DNA from: a virus
Length of the DNA: 20,345 nucleotides
IMG/VR virus record: IMGVR_UViG_3300042691_016555
Coordinates: 1-20,345 of that record
Reading direction: 5' to 3' (one strand)
The notes under the pieces were generated by a model. That model was given only the letters and a program-made list of their open reading frames with translations, did no database searches and was not told where the DNA came from. Made by a program: the position numbers and the translations under genes. Position 1 is the first letter of the stretch; the number at the start of each line of letters is the position of its first letter. This document shows, piece after piece, positions 14,724 through 20,345 of the stretch.

Positions 14724-15100
14724 TGTATATAGACAACACATTTTATCATAAACTGCAAGAACTGCATATGCAGGAGTTTGATTGGAAGAACAACAACTGC
14801 GGCTTTTTTGTTGGGAAGATGCTACAGTTTATGTACAAGAAGGATTTTCTAAAAGATTTTGCTGATAAATGCACAGACGAAAAAACATCATTTGATTTGA
14901 TACAAGCAAAAGGAGGCTGGCATAAAGTATTGACTGATGCTGGTCTGGTAAAAAGAAAAGATAATGCCATATATGTTGGTGATGTTGTATTGTGTGAAAA
15001 TGCCATTGGTATATATGATGGCACAAAAGCATTGTTTGCTGGTGGAGCATTTCGCAGAAAAACAGCAATAACATCAGCGTATTATTACAAGGAGAATTGA
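14723..15100 (+). CDS. DUF6950 / NlpC-P60-like tail peptidase
   Basis: 125 residues. The fold signature is an N-terminal helix with FDWKNNNCGFFVGKML (Cys at residue 26 in the position of the catalytic cysteine), a GGWHKVL segment, the NAIYVGDVVLCE strand that contains the usual G-D-V-V, and a later IGIYDG strand. Proteins of this kind occupy the GTA gp14 / lambda gpK position and are thought to trim peptidoglycan during DNA entry. The residue before the Cys is Asn, where most relatives have Asp, and a clear catalytic His cannot be assigned, so the protein may be only structural. It overlaps the preceding stop by one base (TGATG). Confidence 0.75.
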   Translation: MYIDNTFYHKLQELHMQEFDWKNNNCGFFVGKMLQFMYKKDFLKDFADKCTDEKTSFDLIQAKGGWHKVLTDAGLVKRKDNAIYVGDVVLCENAIGIYDGTKALFAGGAFRRKTAITSAYYYKEN

Positions 15101-15103
15101 TTT

Positions 15104-18100
15104 ATGCCACAACTAGTAGCCGTAGCAATACTTGAAATCTGGGGAGCATTGGTAGTATCAATGCCACTATGGGCACCTACTGCTGCCACATATGCGGCAT
15201 ATGCCATTGTTGCTGCGGGAACATATGCTTCCATTCGCAGTATGCAGAAAATACCAAACCTTGGTAATCTTCAAGCGGATGCTGCTGGTAAAGTATCAAT
15301 GACCCGTGATACAGTTGCGTCTCGCAGAGTCATATATGGTATGGCAAGGGTGTCTGGGCCTGTGGTATTTGCCAGCACCAATAGTTCTGGAACTTCTGGT
15401 AAGAACGAGTTTTTACATATGATTGTTGCCCTTGCTGGGCACGAAGTTACTGAGTTCAAGTCCATTTTCTTCAATGATGTTCAGGCGTGGGATAGTGGCA
15501 GCGGACAAAGTGCATTATTTCCAGCAGATAAACTGGCAATGACATACAAGATTGGTGCTGCTTCACAAACAGCATATGATATGACGCCGCCAACAGAATG
15601 GACGAGCGACCATAGGCTAAACAGCATTGCTTCTGTATATGTTCGTCTAACGGCTGACCCGAACACATATCCAAATGGTATTCCAAATATATCAGCCACG
15701 ATTGTTGGTCATCAACTACAAGATGAAAATGGCAACAATGTAAATTATTACGATAATCCAGCACTTATACTACGCCATTATCTTCTAAACTATTTTGGTG
15801 CTGATACTACTGAAATAGATGCTACAAGTTTTGGCATTGCCAAAGATGCCTGCAACTATGAGCCATATGGTGCTGGCACAGGCAAAAGATATACCTGTAA
15901 CTATACATTTACGCTGAATACCAAGCCAGCAAAAGTCATAGAAGATATACTAAAGACGTGCTATGGCAAACTGGTATATACCAATGGTAAGTTTGTAATA
16001 AAGGCTGGTGTATATAATACGCCAACCGTATATCTAAATGAAGATGACCTGATTGGTGGCATCAATGTAACCACAAAATCAAGTCAAGCCAATGCATTCA
16101 ACAGCGTTCGTGGCTTGTTTATAGATGGCAATACATACACCAGCAGTTTCCAAGCATCTGATTTTGTTCCTATAACCAGCAGTTTTTATCTAAATGAAGA
16201 TGACAACTTTGATAATCCAATAGACATTGAACTATCTGGTGTTACAGACCATACAATCGCAAGACGTATTGCCAAACTAACATTGCTGGATAGTCGTCAG
16301 GATTTGAGCGTACAATGTACAACCAAAATAAGCGGCCTACAACTTATTGCTGGTGATAATGTTTATCTATCCGTAGCAAGATATGGATGGGTAAATAAAG
16401 TATTTGAGGTCAATGAACTTACTATAAACTCGGACCTAAGCATTGGATTATTGCTCAAGGAAACCAGTTCGGATATATATGATTTTCCTGTTAGTGAAGA
16501 CGTAGATAGAGACCTAAGTCCAAATACAAATCTACCTAACCCATTTATTGTACAGCCTCCAGTTGGATTTAGTGTTACAGAAACTACAACAGTTGATGCT
16601 GATGGTACTGTATTTCCAAGTGCCACACTAAACTGGAGTGCTTCTTATAGCGGCAGCATATCGGATATATCAGTAGAATATAAAGAAACAAGTTCTGCTG
16701 ATTTTGATGCTCTTGGCATATTTCCACGCACAGACAGCACATTTACTACATTGGATGTTGTGGCGGGCAAGACATATATGTTCCGTGCCAGAAACTTGAA
16801 CTATCTTGGTGTGTTCAGTTCTTATGTAAGCAAAAGCCTAAAGATAAATGGCGATAATACCGCACCACAAACTCCTACTGGCATAACAGCCACGGGTGGC
16901 ACAGGAAGTTTTTCACTAAACTGGACAAATCCTGCTGTAGATACAGATTATAAATTCACGCGGATTTGGCTGAATACTGCCAATAACTTTAGTACATCAA
17001 CTGTTCAGGGTACTATATCTGGCACTACTTGGAACAAGACAATCACTTCAAGCAGCACATATTATGCTTGGCTACAAAATATAGATACAAGCAACAATAC
17101 ATCCAGTGTAAGCAGTCAGGTAAATGCTGCTGTTTTTGCTCTTGGAACTGGTGATGCTGGTCCAAGCGGTAGTGCTGGTAATATACAATATCAGATATAT
17201 CGCAGAAGTGCTACACCTCCTGCTACACCAACAGGTAATCTTACACCAGCATTCTGGAGCACAAGCATACCTGCCGATGATGGTAATGCTTTATGGGTGT
17301 CGGTTGGACTTATCTCTGGTGGCGATGGCATAACTCTTATTGGCTCTTGGAGCACACCAGAAAGATTGACTGGCAAAGTATCTTGGTACCAAACAACTGC
17401 TCCTACTGGTGCTACGACAGCATCTATCAGCATTGGTGATTTATGGTGGGATACTGATGACAACTATAAGCCATATCGTTGGAATGGAACAACTTGGCAA
17501 GCAGTTGATGATGGACGCATTACTCCTATCAGCCAATCTGTTGTAAATTATGGTGATAAATATGCTCTAACGGTAACAACAACTGGAACGCCAAGAGTTG
17601 CTGGCTTTAGAATAATGAATGAAGCAACTGCTCCAAGCGAGTTTGTTGTTCAGGCAGATGTATTCAAGATTTATAGCACAAGTGATGGCACAATAACACA
17701 ATCATTTACTGCTGATGCCAATGGTGTATATATGCCACAGGCTCTTATTCGTGAGTTGGATGCTGGTAAGATTACAGCAGGTACAATCAATGCCACCGTC
17801 AAAATGACTGCGGCCAAACTTGAGTCACCTGAAATAACTGGTTCTGGTATTATGATAAACAGCCAGAATGGTATGAGATACCAAGATAATAATGGAAACT
17901 TTATTATAACTGGTGGTGAGCAGAATGGTGAAAATAATGGTGCTCAGATTGACCTTGTTGGTGTTGGTGGAGGTGTTGGTCCCGGTGGAAGAGGTGTATT
18001 GGTACTAAGTGCTGGTAATGTTGGCACAACACTTGGTGATGGTGAAATAAGATTTAGAACAGCAGCGAATGAAAAAGGAGCACTGAAACGTGATGGTACA

Positions 18101-19450
18101 TTATATCTTTCAGGAAGCCTTGATGTTCGCAATTCGGTAAATAATAGTAGAATTGGAGACAATCTAATAGATGATGCGGCAATAGAACTTGGACATCATA
18201 ACAGGTCTAATAGAGATACATACATTGATTATATTTCTACAACTGGAGCAAGTGATTATGATGCTCGTACTATTCGCACCTTTGGAACAAATGGTGACTT
18301 TGAGATAGAAAATACAGGCACAGGCAATATTGTTATAAAAACAGGATATGGCACTGCTGGATATTTTTCTGGCACTGATGGTGTATATTATGGTACTGCT
18401 TCATATGCCCTAAATGCTGGTGCTGGTGGGGGTGGAGGAACAAATGGAACAAGTGGCACATCTGGTACAAGCGGAGAAAGTGGAACGTCTGGCAGTAGTG
18501 GCACCAGTGGAGCCAATGGCACATCGTTGGTATGGAGAGGTATTTGGAATGATACAACAGCGTATGACGCATATGATGTGGTATATTATAATGGTAGTAG
18601 TTATATAGCAACAACCAGCATATCATCTGGTCAAGATGACCCTGAAGTAAATACCGACTGGGAGTTGATTGCACAGCGTGGAACAAATGGAAGTAGTGGC
18701 AGTAGTGGCACCAGCGGTGAAAGTGGAACGTCTGGATCAAGCGGAACAAGTGGTGAAACTGGAACCAGCGGAAGCAGTGGCACAAGTGGAGAAAATGGAA
18801 CAAGTGGCTCAAGCGGAACCAGTGGTGAAAGTGGAACGTCTGGTAGTAGTGGTACAAGTGGTGAGAGTGGAACCAGCGGCAGCAGTGGCACCAGCGGTGA
18901 AAGTGGAACATCTGGAAGCAGCGGAACAAGTGGCGATAGTGGCACTTCTGGCTCAAGCGGAACCAGCGGAACCAGTGGTGAAAGTGGAGCAGGTATTGTG
19001 TGGCAAGGAACTTGGAACTCTGGAGCCACATATCAAGTATATGATATAGTATATTATAATGGCAGCAGTTATATTGCTACGGTGAATATATCTTCTGGCC
19101 AAAATGACCCAGAAAATAATGCTAATTGGGCATTGCTTGTTCTACGTGGAACAGATGGTACAAGCGGAACAAGCGGAAGCAGTGGAACAAGTGGTAATAA
19201 TGGTGATAATGGAACACCGGGCAGCAGTGGAACCAGTGGCAGCAGCGGAACCAGTGGCCTCAATGGAGACAATGGTGATAATGGCACATCAGGCAGCAGT
19301 GGCACCAGCGGCACAAGTGGCAGCGACGCCAGTGTAACATCTGGTAATGTTGCGGCTGTATTATCCAGTGCTCTTATAACAGCATTTGGCTCGCCGGGCA
19401 CAAATGAATATCTGAAGTATGATGGCACAAACTTTGTATGGTCTGCATAA
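15104..19450 (+). CDS. Tail tip / host-specificity protein (J-like)
   Basis: 1448 residues. The hydrophobic N-terminus (1-50) and the RRVIYGMARVSGPVVFAS and MIVALAGHEVTEFKSIFF blocks identify the J/gp15 tip protein family. A Phage-tail_3-like region follows (about 285-350). Two fibronectin-III-like domains lie near 486-582 and 586-680. A GDLWWDTDDNYKPYRWNG repeat-like module (about 776-800) precedes a lambda-J-like IRELDAGKITAGTI segment (about 880-900). The C-terminal third alternates Gly-X-Y spacers (1112-1141, 1193-1296, 1349-1406) with two duplicated carbohydrate-binding-like modules (1142-1192, 1297-1348), ending in a short beta domain (YLKYDGTNFVW). It closes the tail tip and binds the host surface. 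The start has a good RBS (AAGGAG at 15089-15094). The N-terminal family is firm; the sugar-binding role is inferred. Confidence 0.88.
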   Translation: MPQLVAVAILEIWGALVVSMPLWAPTAATYAAYAIVAAGTYASIRSMQKIPNLGNLQADAAGKVSMTRDTVASRRVIYGMARVSGPVVFASTNSSGTSGKNEFLHMIVALAGHEVTEFKSIFFNDVQAWDSGSGQSALFPADKLAMTYKIGAASQTAYDMTPPTEWTSDHRLNSIASVYVRLTADPNTYPNGIPNISATIVGHQLQDENGNNVNYYDNPALILRHYLLNYFGADTTEIDATSFGIAKDACNYEPYGAGTGKRYTCNYTFTLNTKPAKVIEDILKTCYGKLVYTNGKFVIKAGVYNTPTVYLNEDDLIGGINVTTKSSQANAFNSVRGLFIDGNTYTSSFQASDFVPITSSFYLNEDDNFDNPIDIELSGVTDHTIARRIAKLTLLDSRQDLSVQCTTKISGLQLIAGDNVYLSVARYGWVNKVFEVNELTINSDLSIGLLLKETSSDIYDFPVSEDVDRDLSPNTNLPNPFIVQPPVGFSVTETTTVDADGTVFPSATLNWSASYSGSISDISVEYKETSSADFDALGIFPRTDSTFTTLDVVAGKTYMFRARNLNYLGVFSSYVSKSLKINGDNTAPQTPTGITATGGTGSFSLNWTNPAVDTDYKFTRIWLNTANNFSTSTVQGTISGTTWNKTITSSSTYYAWLQNIDTSNNTSSVSSQVNAAVFALGTGDAGPSGSAGNIQYQIYRRSATPPATPTGNLTPAFWSTSIPADDGNALWVSVGLISGGDGITLIGSWSTPERLTGKVSWYQTTAPTGATTASISIGDLWWDTDDNYKPYRWNGTTWQAVDDGRITPISQSVVNYGDKYALTVTTTGTPRVAGFRIMNEATAPSEFVVQADVFKIYSTSDGTITQSFTADANGVYMPQALIRELDAGKITAGTINATVKMTAAKLESPEITGSGIMINSQNGMRYQDNNGNFIITGGEQNGENNGAQIDLVGVGGGVGPGGRGVLVLSAGNVGTTLGDGEIRFRTAANEKGALKRDGTLYLSGSLDVRNSVNNSRIGDNLIDDAAIELGHHNRSNRDTYIDYISTTGASDYDARTIRTFGTNGDFEIENTGTGNIVIKTGYGTAGYFSGTDGVYYGTASYALNAGAGGGGGTNGTSGTSGTSGESGTSGSSGTSGANGTSLVWRGIWNDTTAYDAYDVVYYNGSSYIATTSISSGQDDPEVNTDWELIAQRGTNGSSGSSGTSGESGTSGSSGTSGETGTSGSSGTSGENGTSGSSGTSGESGTSGSSGTSGESGTSGSSGTSGESGTSGSSGTSGDSGTSGSSGTSGTSGESGAGIVWQGTWNSGATYQVYDIVYYNGSSYIATVNISSGQNDPENNANWALLVLRGTDGTSGTSGSSGTSGNNGDNGTPGSSGTSGSSGTSGLNGDNGDNGTSGSSGTSGTSGSDASVTSGNVAAVLSSALITAFGSPGTNEYLKYDGTNFVWSA
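18437..18526 (+). repeat. Gly-X-Y tract A in the J-like gene
   Basis: Ten proline-free Gly-X-Y triplets (GTN, GTS, GES, GSS, GAN) leading into the first carbohydrate-binding-like module. Confidence 0.85.
18527..18679 (+). repeat. Carbohydrate-binding-like module 1 in the J-like protein
   Basis: The encoded 51 residues have VWRGIWNDTTAY, YDVVYYNGSSYIA and P-E-x-N-x-x-W. This spacing of aromatic residues (W-x-G-x-W, Y-x-x-x-D-V-V-x-Y-N-G-x-x-Y, W) resembles the CBM5/12 chitin-binding fold. It is a duplicate of 18992-19147. Confidence 0.75.
18680..18991 (+). repeat. Gly-X-Y tract B in the J-like gene
   Basis: About 34 Gly-X-Y triplets with a clear 12-residue unit G-E-S-G-T-S-G-S-S-G-T-S repeated in series, with ET, EN or DS in place of ES at times. 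The single GATC found in the window is here (18735-18738). Confidence 0.9.
18992..19147 (+). repeat. Carbohydrate-binding-like module 2 in the J-like protein
   Basis: 52 residues matching module 1 closely: VWQGTWNSGATY, YDIVYYNGSSYIA, ISSGQNDPE and a final W. The DNA of both copies is nearly identical over the YYNGSSYIA stretch, showing a fairly recent duplication. Confidence 0.75.
19148..19321 (+). repeat. Gly-X-Y tract C in the J-like gene
   Basis: About 19 Gly-X-Y triplets, with GDN and GNN units and the only clear proline of the J tracts (G-T-P). It precedes a short C-terminal domain. Confidence 0.85.
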
Positions 19451-19478
19451 AATATTTTGACCACTACAGGATATGTAT

Positions 19479-19495
19479 ATATTGTAATACAATAT
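19479..19495. promoter_or_regulatory. 17-base palindrome overlapping a start codon
   Basis: ATATTGTA and TACAATAT are perfect complements around one central A. The last two bases of the palindrome are the first two of the ATG at 19494. The shape (two 8-bp half sites, odd centre) suits a dimeric repressor operator; as RNA it could at most form a small hairpin hiding the start. Confidence 0.4.
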
Positions 19496-19679
19496 GAAAC
19501 TAATACTACCTCCTGTTGCTACGCCTACTATAACAAATACAATATATACAGATGTTGTACGAACGCCAGAACCTATACAAATTCCTGAGCAGTATGATAC
19601 TTATATAGAAACCAGAGAAGACCCATTCTATGAAGAAAGAAAAGCCTACAACGAATTTATCAACTGGGCAAAAGAATAG
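19494..19679 (+). CDS. Small proline-rich protein, unknown
   Basis: 61 residues: a proline/threonine-rich N-terminal half (LPPVATPTITNTI, then RTPEPIQIPEQY) and a charged, probably helical C-terminal half (EDPFYEERKAYNEFINWAKE). No family is recognised. It begins 43 bases after the J-like gene with no Shine-Dalgarno, its ATG lying in a palindrome. It is probably co-transcribed with the small genes downstream. Confidence 0.6.
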   Translation: MKLILPPVATPTITNTIYTDVVRTPEPIQIPEQYDTYIETREDPFYEERKAYNEFINWAKE

Positions 19680-19785
19680 TTTGCCTCAAGGTAAAGATAT
19701 AACAATGCCAGAGCCAAAGATTGGCTATGGTATGCGAGTTGGCACACGCACTCAAAGCAGTGCCCGCAAAACCATAAAGTTATAA
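19630..19785 (+). CDS. Candidate 51-residue basic protein
   Basis: An open frame overlapping the end of the previous gene by 50 bases and ending one base before the next start. The product is basic (MKKEKPTTNLSTGQK at the start, then KIGYGMRVGTRTQSS and a K-T-I-K-L end). It fills the only gap between two small genes. An inner ATG at 19705 would give 26 residues (MPEPKIGYGMR...) and avoid the overlap. There is no RBS. The close packing is the main evidence; no function is known. Confidence 0.4.
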   Translation: MKKEKPTTNLSTGQKNSLPQGKDITMPEPKIGYGMRVGTRTQSSARKTIKL

Positions 19786-19786
19786 T

Positions 19787-20188
19787 ATGGCAAGTTATAC
19801 TCCAACAGAAGAAATGGCTAAGAATGCTGAGATGGCACTGAAGGTGCGTGAAGAAAAGCCAGATAGTCAAAAAGGAATGACGCCTGTTGGATTAGCAAGA
19901 GCACGCGACCTAATCAATAAAAGACCGCTAAGTGAAGAAACTGTGCGTAGAATGAAAGCATATTTTGATAGACACGAAGTTGATAAACAAGGCAGCACTT
20001 GGGATGAAAAAGGCAAAGGCTGGCAAGCGTGGAATGGATGGGGAGGAGACGCTGGCAGAACTTGGGCCAACAGAATAGTAAATCAACTCAACAAAGAACA
20101 AAACCGCCATTATCCTCACAGTTATGACGACAATAATGACGACGAAGATTATCGTAAATACTTATACAAAAAATATATTAGGAGATAA
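19787..20188 (+). CDS. Conserved phage protein with a WGGD-G-x-x-WA motif
   Basis: 133 residues. The blocks SYTPTEEMAKNAEMALKVRE, TPVGLARARDLI, LSEETVRRMKAYFDRHEVDK and KGWQAWNGWGGDAGRTWANR belong to a small domain I recognise from many phage genomes, where it stands alone or is fused to head or minor structural proteins. Its biochemical role is not known to me. The helical N-terminal part and conserved tryptophan/glycine loop suggest a compact fold. The acidic run DDNNDDED and basic end KYLYKKYIRR follow. It begins one base after the candidate small gene. Confidence 0.8.
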   Translation: MASYTPTEEMAKNAEMALKVREEKPDSQKGMTPVGLARARDLINKRPLSEETVRRMKAYFDRHEVDKQGSTWDEKGKGWQAWNGWGGDAGRTWANRIVNQLNKEQNRHYPHSYDDNNDDEDYRKYLYKKYIRR

Positions 20189-20193
20189 AACAT

Positions 20194-20345
20194 ATGCCAA
20201 GCACAAGCGAAAGCCAACAAAACTTCTTCAAGTTAGTAAATGCCTACAAAAAAGGCGGATTGAAAAAGAGCGAAGTAAGCAAATCAGTCATTGACACCGC
20301 CAAATCAATGACCAAAAAAGACATAATAGATTATCTGAAGTTAGA
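20194..20345 (+). CDS. DUF3008-like small protein, cut by the window end
   Basis: 50 codons are visible. MPSTSESQQNFFKLVNAYKK followed by G-x-L-K-K-S-E-V-S-K-S-V-x-D-x-A-K-S-M and a K-D-I-I-D-Y helix match the DUF3008 pattern (M-P-x-x-S-x-x-Q-Q-x-F-x-x-x-V, then K-x-x-x-K-x-A-K-S-M). The family is small and of unknown function, common in phages. A clear RBS AGGAG at 20180-20184 lies nine bases from the ATG. The 3' end is missing. Confidence 0.7.
   Translation, partial: MPSTSESQQNFFKLVNAYKKGGLKKSEVSKSVIDTAKSMTKKDIIDYLKL

Noticed and set aside
18333-19031. 232-codon minus-strand frame in the J-like gene
   Set aside because: Same repeat-shadow effect; the product is a His/Phe/Cys/Trp-rich low-complexity string opposite a well supported structural gene.
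15104-19450. Diversity-generating retroelement or variable lectin region in the tip protein
   Set aside because: No reverse transcriptase, template repeat or C-type lectin-like C-terminus is seen in the window.

Overview
The window is part of a phage or prophage genome of low GC content, roughly 40% by eye. It covers most of the tail module of a long-tailed, non-contractile (siphovirus-like) phage. No integrase, host housekeeping gene, tRNA or rRNA is visible, and the host cannot be named from the sequence. Fibre proteins built from TASY repeats and Gly-X-Y tracts are familiar from aquatic phages and metagenomic phage contigs, so an aquatic host is a reasonable guess.

Layout. (1) 43-4560 encodes a 1505-residue protein. 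Its N-terminus looks like a tail terminator/completion protein (DUF3168-like), and the rest is a very long fibre of TASY repeats, Gly-X-Y tracts and YadA-like head repeats. (2) 4591-7702 holds five packed genes: a small beta-rich virion-type protein, two paralogous six-bladed kelch-like propellers, a helical protein, and a small unknown. (3) 7746-9679 is a mobile-gene-like island. It has a NUMOD/HTH-like protein on the plus strand, then a small unknown and an HNH endonuclease on the minus strand, with hairpin terminators and an intergenic stretch rich in inverted repeats. (4) 9680-10105 is the major tail tube protein with its own strong RBS and terminator, framed by a perfect 17-bp inverted repeat. 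(5) 10216-10455 is a lone NUMOD3-type gene. (6) 10459-15100 follows standard siphovirus/GTA order: two overlapping tail assembly chaperones, tape measure (825 aa, predicting a tail of about 120-125 nm), distal tail/hub-type protein, DUF2163-type hub protein, and a DUF6950/NlpC-P60-like protein. (7) 15104-19450 is a J-type host-specificity protein with two FN3-like domains and two duplicated chitin-binding-like (CBM5/12-type) modules carried on Gly-X-Y spacers. (8) 19494-20345 holds small genes, including a conserved phage protein with a WGGD motif and the start of a DUF3008-like gene.

How the genes fit together. The chaperones and tape measure set tail length, the tube protein polymerises around the tape measure, and the genes from 13528 to 19450 build the tip that recognises and crosses the envelope. 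The fibre fused to the terminator-like domain and the two propellers sit where only the terminator and tube genes are normally found. They are probably extra adhesion or decoration proteins, perhaps at the neck.

The most striking signal is at base level. By eye, CATG, TTAA, TCGA and GCGC do not occur at all in 20.3 kb, GATC occurs once and AGCT about twice, while AATT, GTAC, TGCA, CTAG and ATAT occur freely. This points to heavy selection by restriction systems with 4-bp recognition sites.
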